NCBI GenBank assembly: GCA_021776015.1 | Contig: JAJFGT010000150.1 | Coordinates: 1 to 5,738 of the forward strand | Source: Alphaproteobacteria bacterium | GTDB taxonomy: Bacteria; Pseudomonadota; Alphaproteobacteria; Micavibrionales; Micavibrionaceae | Direction of reading: 5' to 3' | DNA length: 5,738 nucleotides | Part shown: positions 1-5,318 of the stretch, one piece after another | How the letters are laid out: each line of letters starts with the position of its first letter | Numbering within the stretch: the first letter of the stretch is position 1 | Made by a program: the position numbers and the translations under genes | Notes under the pieces: model-generated | The model's database searches: none | Told to the model about the DNA's origin: nothing | What the model saw: only the letters and a program-made list of their open reading frames with translations

Positions 1-1
1 T

Positions 2-157
2 GAAGAAGGAATGTCAACTGCGTATAAAACGGCTTTAAAAGATAATTTTAGCTTGGTTATAACTGTAGCGTTTGTAACTATTGCCCCACCAGTTCTTTAC
101 CTTATTTCACGAATTTATATGGGATATAGTAATGCTGCATGTGAGCAAAGAATGTAA
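2..157 (+). CDS. C-terminal fragment of an unidentified single-segment membrane protein
   Basis: An open frame enters from the left edge and ends at TAA 155-157, giving 51 visible residues. I do not recognise the family. The fragment has a polar, lysine-containing start, then a long hydrophobic stretch at visible residues about 16-36 (around VITVAFVTIAPP), then a short polar tail with one Cys and an Arg. This looks like one C-terminal transmembrane helix or the last helix of a larger membrane protein. An ATG at 11-13 lies in frame, but no clear ribosome binding site can be judged because the upstream sequence is missing, so the gene probably starts outside the window. It ends 44 bp before folK on the same strand. 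A TATAAT box in that gap suggests folK need not depend on this gene's transcript. Being a real coding end is likely; function is unknown. Confidence 0.55.
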   Translation, partial: EEGMSTAYKTALKDNFSLVITVAFVTIAPPVLYLISRIYMGYSNAACEQRM

Positions 158-181
158 TAATTAAATTTTATGTTTTATAAT
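153..181 (+). promoter_or_regulatory. Candidate sigma-70 promoter for folK-folP
   Basis: A perfect TATAAT hexamer lies at 176-181. The best-spaced -35 candidate is TGTAAT at 153-158 (17-bp spacer), a poor match to TTGACA that overlaps the stop codon of the preceding gene. Initiation about 7 bp downstream of the -10 would fall near 188, just before the ribosome binding site, so the folK leader would be only about 14 nt. The -10 is clear. The -35 is weak, and AT-rich DNA gives such boxes by chance. Confidence 0.4.
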
Positions 182-201
182 AGATTCTAGGGAGATCACT
201 T

Positions 202-765
202 GTGATATTGATTGGGCTTGGGGCAAATCTACCGAGTGATTATGGATCACCCGTAGAGACATTAGAAATAGCTAAGATTGCCTTGGAAAAAAAAGGTGTA
301 ATAAAACTTCTGAAGTCTTCACAAACATATTTATCTGCTCCTGTAATGTCTTGTAATGAAATTCAAGGTAAAAATGATAAGAATCCATGGTATGCAAATG
401 CTGTCAGTATTGTTGAAACATCTCTAAAACCGAAAGAACTCTTATCTTTGTTGAATGAAATTGAAACAGAGTTTGGACGTGTCCGAACTTACAAAGATGC
501 CCCTCGTGTTCTTGATTTGGATATTATAGCCTATCATAACGAAATTATAAATGATGAAGAAAACACTTTATGTATTCCTCATCCTCGTATGCATAATAGA
601 GCCTTTGTTCTTAAGCCGTTGCAAGACATAGCGCCTGATTGGATTCATCCTTTTTCACAACAGGCTATTTTAAGCTTGTTAAGCAAAATAGAACAAGAGT
701 ATCCTCTCATATTCAGGCAAACTATACCGCTTGCAAAAGGAGAGAGTTACCGTGTTTCAGGATAA
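202..765 (+). CDS. folK: 2-amino-4-hydroxy-6-hydroxymethyldihydropteridine pyrophosphokinase (HPPK)
   Basis: HPPK transfers pyrophosphate from ATP to 6-hydroxymethyl-7,8-dihydropterin, the step before dihydropteroate synthase in cytosolic folate synthesis. The 187-residue product has the family hallmarks in order: the N-terminal strand and loop ILIGLGANLPS (2-12), FGRVR (91-95), the signature PRVLDLDII (101-109) with D105 and D107 matching the two Mg-binding aspartates of the E. coli enzyme and R102 matching its conserved Arg, then IPHPRMHNRAFVLKPL (125-140). Length is slightly above the roughly 160 residues of E. coli FolK, with a longer C-terminal tail. The start is GTG at 202, preceded by AGGGAG at 189-194 with 7-nt spacing; the protein begins directly at the first beta strand. 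The 3' end overlaps folP by 14 bp, indicating co-transcription and probable translational coupling. An 8-A run lies at 287-294. Identification is secure from motifs. Confidence 0.96.
   Translation: MILIGLGANLPSDYGSPVETLEIAKIALEKKGVIKLLKSSQTYLSAPVMSCNEIQGKNDKNPWYANAVSIVETSLKPKELLSLLNEIETEFGRVRTYKDAPRVLDLDIIAYHNEIINDEENTLCIPHPRMHNRAFVLKPLQDIAPDWIHPFSQQAILSLLSKIEQEYPLIFRQTIPLAKGESYRVSG
738..742 (+). promoter_or_regulatory. Ribosome binding site that fixes the folP start
   Basis: AGGAG lies inside the end of folK, 9 nt before GTG 752. A TTG at 731 opens the same frame further upstream, but it lies upstream of this site and has no comparable Shine-Dalgarno of its own. The ribosome binding site therefore supports GTG 752 and a 274-residue DHPS rather than the 281-residue version. 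Confidence 0.7.
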
Positions 766-1576
766 ATTAAATATATCACATCCTATTATGATGGGAGTTG
801 TAAACGTAACGCCTGATAGTTTCTCGGATGGAGGTAACTTTATACAAACAGACAAAGCTATAGATCATGCATTACGTTTAAGTGAAGAGGGTGCCAGCAT
901 CTTAGATGTTGGCGGTGAGTCTACCCGTCCCAATGCAGAACCTGTTTCTGTCCAGGAAGAGCTTGATCGTGTTATTCCTGTGATAGAGGCTCTTGCAAAA
1001 CAAACGAATACACTTATTTCTATCGATACACGTCATGCTGATGTTATGCGATCTGCCGTCAAAGTAGGAGCAGGCTTTATTAATGATGTTAATGCATTAC
1101 AAAATAATAGTTCAGGACTTAAATTTATAGCAGAAGAAAAACTGCCTGTGTGTTTGATGCATATGCAAAACACCCCTCAAGATATGCAAGAGAATCCTAT
1201 CTATGAGGATGTTATTCAAGAGGTTTTTGAGTTTTTAAGTGAAAGAATCCGCATATGTGTGGAAGCAGGCATTTCTAAAGATCTTATCTGCGCTGATGTA
1301 GGGATTGGGTTTGGAAAAACATTGGAACATAATTTAACCCTTCTTAAAAACATAGAAATCTTTCATGGTTTAGGTGTTCCGCTTCTCTTAGGTGTTTCAC
1401 GAAAAAGATTTATTGAGAAAATTTCTGGAAGTGTATCTCCTCAAAAACGATTAGGCGGATCTATTGCGTCTGCTTTATATGGGTTTCAAAAAGGTGTGAA
1501 AATCTTTCGTGTTCACGATGTTGAAGAAACGAAACAGGCTTTTCAAGTTTTTCAAGCCATTCAAAAGAGCTCCTAA
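752..1576 (+). CDS. folP: Dihydropteroate synthase (DHPS)
   Basis: DHPS condenses the HPPK product with p-aminobenzoate to form 7,8-dihydropteroate; it is the sulfonamide target and a cytosolic TIM-barrel enzyme. With the GTG start the protein is 274 residues, the normal family length. Visible motifs in order: MGVVNVTPDSFSDGG (14-28), the first pterin-site loop with N18; LDVGGESTRP (51-60), the second loop with T58-R59-P60; SIDT (90-93) with D92; NDV (111-113); MHMQ (136-139); DVGIGFGK (182-189); SRKRF (216-220) with the Lys that contacts substrate; RVHDV (253-257). The residue after D182 is Val, where the usual signature is DPG. No insertion typical of sulfonamide-resistant Sul enzymes is seen around the loops, and the TRP triplet is intact. 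The gene overlaps folK by 14 bp. No glmM follows, unlike the common folP-glmM order. It converges on rocD with a 9-bp gap. Confidence 0.96.
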   Translation: MFQDKLNISHPIMMGVVNVTPDSFSDGGNFIQTDKAIDHALRLSEEGASILDVGGESTRPNAEPVSVQEELDRVIPVIEALAKQTNTLISIDTRHADVMRSAVKVGAGFINDVNALQNNSSGLKFIAEEKLPVCLMHMQNTPQDMQENPIYEDVIQEVFEFLSERIRICVEAGISKDLICADVGIGFGKTLEHNLTLLKNIEIFHGLGVPLLLGVSRKRFIEKISGSVSPQKRLGGSIASALYGFQKGVKIFRVHDVEETKQAFQVFQAIQKSS

Positions 1577-1588
1577 GGCACTCCCTTA
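1574..1588. repeat. Small dyad joining the folP and rocD stop codons
   Basis: TAAGG (1574-1578) and CCTTA (1584-1588) form a perfect 5-bp inverted repeat around a 5-nt spacer. The outer bases are the TAA stop of folP and, on the other strand, the TAA stop of rocD. Neither strand has a T-run after the stem, so it is a poor candidate for an intrinsic terminator. It is recorded as the only structure seen between the two convergent units. Confidence 0.3.
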
Positions 1589-2782
1589 AATCAAGATAGA
1601 TTTTAACTGTTCTAAAGCCCAGTCGATTTCTTTTTTTGAAATAGTAAGAGGTGGCGCAATACGAACTGTAACCTCATGTGTTTCCTTACATAAAATCCCT
1701 TTATGCTGAAGTTGGCTGCAGATTTCACGAGCGGTTGTTTTCTTTGGATCAATATCAATTCCAATCCATAAGCCTGCTCCACGTATATCTGTGATGTAAG
1801 GTGAGTTTATTGCTTTGATTTCATTTTTTAAATAGTTACCTAGCTCTGCACTCCGTTCAGATAATTTTTCATCTTTTAAAATATCTAGAGATTTTAACCC
1901 AATAGCGGCTGCAATTGGATTTCCTCCAAAAGTTGAGCCATGAGAGCCTGGTTCAAACACACTCATAAGCTCGTTATGTGCCAAGAAAGCAGAGACAGGA
2001 TAGACCCCGCCACCAAGAGCTTTCCCTAAAATAAGTCCATCTGGACGGTCAATTTCATGTTGGAAAGCAAAGTCTTTTCCTGTGCGTCCCATACCTGTTT
2101 GAACTTCATCAAGGATGAGTAATACATTATTTTTTTTGCAAATTTCTTGTACTGTCTTAAGCCAGCCCTTCGGTGGAATAATAATACCTGATTCCCCCTG
2201 CATAGGTTCAGTTATATAGGCACAAACATCTGGAGTTATGGCACGCTCCAAAGCGTCAATGTCTCCATAAGGAATGCTCTTAAATCCTCCATCAAATGGC
2301 CCAAAATCCTGCCGATACAAATCTTCAGAGGAAAACCCAACGATAGTGGTTGTCCGTCCATGAAAATTACCAGCAGACACAAGAATTTTTGCTTTGTTCT
2401 TTGGGATGTTTTTATATCTGTATCCCCAACGTCGTGCTGCTTTTATAGCTGTTTCTACAGCTTCTGCTCCCGTGTTCATGGGGCACATCTTGTCCATTTG
2501 AGTCAGAAGACATAGTTTTTCTGCAAAGGCGCCAAGTTGATCTGTATGAAAGGCACGAGAGGGGACGCCAAGAGTTTTAAGTTGTCGAATTAAAGCTTTT
2601 TGGATTCGTTTATTTAAATGTCCAGCACTTACAGCGCTATAGGCGCTTAAGAAGTCGAGATATTTATTTCCTTCTATATCCCAAACCCAGCATCCTTTCC
2701 CTTTTTTAAGAATAACAGGGAGAGGGTGATAATTATTGGCAAGATATGTTTTCTCACGATCAATATAGTCTTGGGTCTTCAT
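1586..2782 (-). CDS. rocD: Ornithine aminotransferase (ornithine-oxo-acid transaminase)
   Basis: This PLP enzyme moves the delta-amino group of L-ornithine to 2-oxoglutarate, giving glutamate 5-semialdehyde and glutamate, and links arginine/ornithine breakdown to proline and glutamate. The 398-residue class-III aminotransferase carries features specific to OAT: NYHPLPV (17-23), whose Tyr matches human Y55, and FLSAYSAV (44-51), whose Tyr matches human Y85. Other motifs are NTGAEAVETAIKAARRWGY (103-121), GNFHGRT (138-144), TEPMQGESG (191-199), LDEVQTGMGRTGK (224-236) with PLP-binding D225, LGKALGGGVYPVSA (252-265) with Schiff-base lysine K254, HGSTFGGNP (281-289) and VRIAPPL (373-379), whose R374 matches the substrate-carboxylate Arg. 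One oddity is AGHLNKRI (53-60) where relatives usually have GHxHPxI. The ATG at 2782 is preceded by AAAAGGA (2791-2797), 8 nt away. It is the last gene of the minus-strand cluster, 62 bp after the amidohydrolase. A TATGAT box in that gap (2831-2836) lacks a -35 partner. Confidence 0.93.
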   Translation of the reverse strand: MKTQDYIDREKTYLANNYHPLPVILKKGKGCWVWDIEGNKYLDFLSAYSAVSAGHLNKRIQKALIRQLKTLGVPSRAFHTDQLGAFAEKLCLLTQMDKMCPMNTGAEAVETAIKAARRWGYRYKNIPKNKAKILVSAGNFHGRTTTIVGFSSEDLYRQDFGPFDGGFKSIPYGDIDALERAITPDVCAYITEPMQGESGIIIPPKGWLKTVQEICKKNNVLLILDEVQTGMGRTGKDFAFQHEIDRPDGLILGKALGGGVYPVSAFLAHNELMSVFEPGSHGSTFGGNPIAAAIGLKSLDILKDEKLSERSAELGNYLKNEIKAINSPYITDIRGAGLWIGIDIDPKKTTAREICSQLQHKGILCKETHEVTVRIAPPLTISKKEIDWALEQLKSILI

Positions 2783-2844
2783 CTCTTAAATCCTTTTGTG
2801 AGTACAGAAGCGGAATGCAATACTCAGGATATCATAAAACATAA

Positions 2845-4044
2845 TTATAGTTTAAGAGATCTTTCAACCAGCTTGATCCAAAATTCTGTTCCAATAGGAA
2901 TAACATCATCGTTGAAATCATAGTGAGGGGTATGAAGGCTATTATTACAGGGTTTATCATCTTCCCCTGTGTTTTGACCCAACCATAAATAACATCCAGG
3001 GACTTCTCGTAGCATGGCTCCGAAATCTTCTGATGCCATTGCTGGTGCAACATTAGAATCTACATTGCTTGAGCCTAGAATTTCTTCGGCAACTGAGGCG
3101 CAGAGAGCGACCTGTTCAGCATTATTGATTGTAGGGTCAACAATGCGGTTATATTTAAAATTTACCTCTACATTGTATATATGAGAAATCCCATTGAATA
3201 TTTCTTCTAATCTTTTTTCAATTCTATCGCGAATCTCTGGGTAAAGAGTTCGAATAGAGCCCTCTAAAATAGCTTTGTCTGGGATGACATTAAAAGCGCC
3301 TGTTCCAGCATTGAGGTTTGTAATACTAATGACGGCTGTTCCTAGTGGGTCAAGTTCTCGACTCACAAAATTTTGAACACTCAATACAGCATTTGCTGCT
3401 GCAACAATAGGGTCTTTTGTTTTGTGAGGCATGGCTGCATGCCCGCCAACACCTTGTATCGTAAGTGTAAAACGATCGCTACTCGCCATAATAGGGCCAG
3501 GGCACATGGCAATTTGTCCTTTAGGAAGCCATGGCCAATTATGAAGAGCAAAGACGGCATCCATTTTATATTTTTTAAAGAGCCCTTCATCAATCATACG
3601 CTCTGCACCGACTCGATGATCTATATCATTTCCGCCTTCTTCTGCAGGTTGGAAAATTAAATAGACTGTGCCATCAAAGTTACGAGTTTCAGATAGATAT
3701 TGAGCCGTTGCGAGTAGCATACTTGTATGACCATCGTGCCCACATCCATGCATTTTGCCTTCTGTTTCAGAGATCCATGGTTTATTAGGAGACTCTTTAA
3801 TGTCGAGGGCATCAATATCTGCCCGAATCCCAATGGTGCGACCGCTTTCGTTTTTCTCCCCTGTTAGAGTGGCGACAATGCCTGTTCCTGCCCACTTGCG
3901 TTCATAGGGGATATTCCACGCGTCTAATTTTTGAGCAATAAAATCACTTGCAAAAAGTTCTTCGTAGGCTGTTTGTGGGTGTCGGTGAAGTGTACGCCTC
4001 CATTCCGTGGCCTCTTGACTAATTTCAAGAATTCTCTGTTTCAT
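2845..4044 (-). CDS. M20D-family metal-dependent amidohydrolase (hippurate / N-acyl-amino-acid hydrolase type)
   Basis: Enzymes of this family use two bound metal ions to cleave the amide bond of N-acyl amino acids such as hippurate, N-acetyl amino acids and auxin conjugates; the substrate here cannot be read from sequence. The 399-residue length is typical, and there is no signal peptide, so it is cytosolic. Motifs in order: LHRHPQTAYEE (19-29), IRADIDALDI (73-82), GKMHGCGHDGHTSMLL (96-111) with metal ligands C101 and H103, QPAEEGG (132-138) with the catalytic/metal Glu pair E135-E136, HNWP (168-171) with H168, the lid domain motif GVGGHAAMPH (198-207), and in the C-terminal part MASEDFG (336-342) and SLHTPHYDFND (369-379) with H371 as the last ligand. 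All expected catalytic residues are present. The ATG at 4044 has AAAAGGA (4055-4061) 10 nt upstream. It lies between a GNAT gene (42 bp upstream) and rocD. The Cys at 101 separates it from ArgE/DapE-type M20A enzymes, so argE is not assigned. Confidence 0.9.
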   Translation of the reverse strand: MKQRILEISQEATEWRRTLHRHPQTAYEELFASDFIAQKLDAWNIPYERKWAGTGIVATLTGEKNESGRTIGIRADIDALDIKESPNKPWISETEGKMHGCGHDGHTSMLLATAQYLSETRNFDGTVYLIFQPAEEGGNDIDHRVGAERMIDEGLFKKYKMDAVFALHNWPWLPKGQIAMCPGPIMASSDRFTLTIQGVGGHAAMPHKTKDPIVAAANAVLSVQNFVSRELDPLGTAVISITNLNAGTGAFNVIPDKAILEGSIRTLYPEIRDRIEKRLEEIFNGISHIYNVEVNFKYNRIVDPTINNAEQVALCASVAEEILGSSNVDSNVAPAMASEDFGAMLREVPGCYLWLGQNTGEDDKPCNNSLHTPHYDFNDDVIPIGTEFWIKLVERSLKL

Positions 4045-4086
4045 ATTGATAACATCCTTTTGTCTATTATGGAGTGTTTATGTTTT

Positions 4087-4917
4087 TTAGCCACGGGCAA
4101 GTTTGAAAAAGTTTAGAGAAGATTTTTCTTCTGCTCGTAGTTCAGTTGAAGGTAAAGCAAATTTATCTCCATGGCTAAAATGTACAAGAGGTTTACCTCC
4201 ATTTCTATCCCAAGCATGCCCAATAAGTCCATCTCCAAGGGCAGATTCAATAGAATGTATATCTTGCATGGGAATAATCTTATCAGGACTTTCTAGTCCC
4301 GTTAATTGGTTAAAGTTATGGGTGATCTGTTCAACGTTTGTATGCATGTTGTATACAGCTGATTTGTCTCTTGGATCAGCTTCCATGCTAACAATATGCA
4401 TGCCTGAGTCTAAAAAAACAGCCCAACTTGATGAGTTGTCAGCCGTTGCCTTGGCAAGAAGATGCGTACGATCTGCCTGTTTTACAAGATCAATCCATGA
4501 TTTTGTCATGGTGTGTGCTATTTTTTGTCCTCTAGCATCTGGATGAACGAGCATGCCTTGAATAACACTGACCTTATTAGGCGTATCAACGGGTCTCATT
4601 TCACCCATGCCTGTGTCAGGGCGTTCTGCTGTAGGATAACGAATGATAGATTGTGCTATTAATGTACCATTTGAAATAACGCCTATGACAGGATTTGTCT
4701 TTTCAAAATGAGTTTGAAAAAATGAGCGGGTTTTTGGAAAAATAAAAGTTTTTTGCGAATCTGGGAGGGAGCTTTCTACAATCTCTTGGAGCTTTAAAAT
4801 AGGGGGGATATGAGCAGAGTTAAGATGCACGACATCATAAGGCTGCTCGTTTCTTAGTGTGCCACTATCGACATGGACACAGCTTGTGGTATCAATCTCT
4901 AAATCTCTATGGCTCAT
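4087..4917 (-). CDS. GNAT-fold acetyltransferase-like protein with long C-terminal tail
   Basis: The 276-residue protein contains a recognisable GNAT core: SLPDSQ (50-55), an IGV strand (78-80), NGTLIAQS (83-90), and the acetyl-CoA motif-A region VIQGMLVHPDARGQKIAHTM (118-137), followed by LLAKATADNSSSWAVFLDSGM (153-173), the usual motif-B helix with a strand after it. GNATs transfer acyl groups from acyl-CoA to amines. Nothing visible identifies the acceptor. The usual Q/R-x-x-G-x-G/A loop reads DARGQK (127-132), so the second Gly/Ala is Lys132 and CoA binding may be altered. Residues about 190-276 extend beyond a minimal GNAT domain, and I recognise nothing in them. The ATG at 4917 has AAAGGA (4926-4931) 8 nt upstream, inside a perfect dyad. 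It heads a probable cluster with the amidohydrolase and rocD, and is divergent from and paralogous to the gene at 5319. Confidence 0.75.
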   Translation of the reverse strand: MSHRDLEIDTTSCVHVDSGTLRNEQPYDVVHLNSAHIPPILKLQEIVESSLPDSQKTFIFPKTRSFFQTHFEKTNPVIGVISNGTLIAQSIIRYPTAERPDTGMGEMRPVDTPNKVSVIQGMLVHPDARGQKIAHTMTKSWIDLVKQADRTHLLAKATADNSSSWAVFLDSGMHIVSMEADPRDKSAVYNMHTNVEQITHNFNQLTGLESPDKIIPMQDIHSIESALGDGLIGHAWDRNGGKPLVHFSHGDKFALPSTELRAEEKSSLNFFKLARG

Positions 4918-4920
4918 TTT

Positions 4921-4938
4921 TATAATCCTTTGATTATA
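4921..4938 (-). promoter_or_regulatory. 18-bp dyad covering the GNAT ribosome binding site
   Basis: TATAATC (4921-4927) and GATTATA (4932-4938) are perfect inverted repeats around a 4-nt spacer. In the minus-strand transcript the spacer and the start of the following arm make up the AAAGGA Shine-Dalgarno, so a hairpin would hold part of the site in its loop and part in its stem. It could equally be a DNA operator. The repeat is certain; the regulatory role is inferred, and the A/T pairs would make a weak RNA stem. Confidence 0.4.
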
Positions 4939-5139
4939 TATTTTGTATAAGAGTCGATCTTAATCTATGCAATCTTGGCGGAAAAACCTTATCTTTGCAA
5001 TAGTCATAATTTAAAAAATCCACAATTTATACCATAAAATTACGTAAAGAAAAAGATTTTTTTAATGTTAGGGGATGTAATTCTATTCTCCAGATATATC
5101 TTAATGATTTCTCTACAATGATAAATCAATTCACATCAT

Positions 5140-5160
5140 GATGCGGTACAGCATCTTTAT
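5140..5160 (+). other. Small hairpin followed by a short T-rich stretch
   Basis: GATGC (5140-5144) and GCATC (5151-5155) can pair around the 6-nt loop GGTACA, and TTTAT follows on the + strand. This resembles a weak intrinsic terminator, but no + strand gene lies upstream that would need one. It could end a small RNA or be chance. Confidence 0.25.
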
Positions 5161-5236
5161 AAAAAACTAAAACTATTTTTAAAAGGAAATTGTCACTCTT
5201 TAAGTAAGTTATCCTTGGGTTTGGATTGTGTTTTTC

Positions 5237-5264
5237 TTGACATACTGGTGATTATTTGTATAAT
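5237..5264 (+). promoter_or_regulatory. Consensus sigma-70 promoter for the right-hand GNAT gene
   Basis: TTGACA at 5237-5242 and TATAAT at 5259-5264 are both perfect six-of-six hexamers with a 16-bp spacer. Transcription would begin near 5271, leaving a leader of about 48 nt before the ATG at 5319. The leader contains an 18-bp dyad almost at its start, well placed for a repressor. This is the strongest promoter match in the window. Confidence 0.8.
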
Positions 5265-5274
5265 GGTGCACTAT

Positions 5275-5292
5275 TATAAAATAAATTTTATA
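5275..5292. promoter_or_regulatory. 18-bp AT-rich dyad at the start of the right GNAT transcript
   Basis: TATAAAAT (5275-5282) and ATTTTATA (5285-5292) form a perfect 8-bp inverted repeat around AA. It lies 10 bp after the -10 box, just downstream of the expected transcription start, a common place for a repressor operator. As RNA it would need a loop larger than two bases, and its all-A/U stem would be weak, so a DNA-binding role is more likely. AT-rich composition raises the chance of coincidence. Confidence 0.4.
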
Positions 5293-5318
5293 GAGAATTT
5301 ATATAGAGATGTGTGTGT

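Larger units (their letters stand above)
4918..5318. other. 401-bp divergent intergenic region between paralogous GNAT genes
   Basis: This AT-rich, non-coding stretch separates the two outward-facing GNAT genes and is the only long gap in the window. It holds an 18-bp dyad over the left gene's ribosome binding site (4921-4938), a small hairpin near the middle (5140-5155), a consensus promoter facing right (5237-5264) and an 18-bp dyad just after it (5275-5292). Short palindromes TTACGTAA (5040-5047) and CATCATGATG (5134-5143) are also present. For the left gene I find only a weak promoter candidate: on the minus strand, TTGCAT (4972-4967), a 16- to 17-bp spacer and TATACA (4949-4944). Between about 4975 and 5230 I see no convincing gene; the longest candidate noticed is a 15-codon frame at 4967-5014 without a ribosome binding site. 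Confidence 0.7.

Noticed and set aside
731..751. TTG 731 as the folP start
   Set aside because: The Shine-Dalgarno AGGAG (738-742) is downstream of this TTG and correctly spaced for GTG 752; the extra seven residues match no DHPS motif.
1574..1600. Bidirectional intrinsic terminator between folP and rocD
   Set aside because: The stem is only 5 bp and no T-run follows on either strand.
2832..3053. 73-codon frame on the minus strand inside the amidohydrolase gene
   Set aside because: It is a different frame of the same strand across the conserved metal-ligand region of the amidohydrolase and lacks its own ribosome binding site.
3373..3660. Cysteine-rich 95-codon frame on the + strand
   Set aside because: It is antisense to the conserved core of the amidohydrolase; the apparent cysteines arise from the complement of Ala and Thr codons.
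2845..4044. argE (acetylornithine deacetylase), suggested by the neighbouring ornithine aminotransferase
   Set aside because: The HGCGHDGH motif with Cys101 and the SLHTPHYDFND ending are those of the M20D hippurate/IAA-conjugate hydrolase type, not the ArgE/DapE type.
4103..4546. 147-codon open frame on the + strand
   Set aside because: It lies wholly antisense to the well-supported GNAT gene, shows no recognisable domain, and its composition follows from the reverse frame.
4933..4938. Minus-strand TATAAT as the -10 box of the left GNAT gene
   Set aside because: Initiation from it would begin around 4926, removing the Shine-Dalgarno at 4926-4931, and no -35 hexamer lies at 16-18 bp. It is better read as one arm of the dyad.
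4967..5014. 15-codon hydrophobic frame MQSWRKNLIFAIVII
   Set aside because: It has no ribosome binding site and no supporting context; such short frames are expected by chance.
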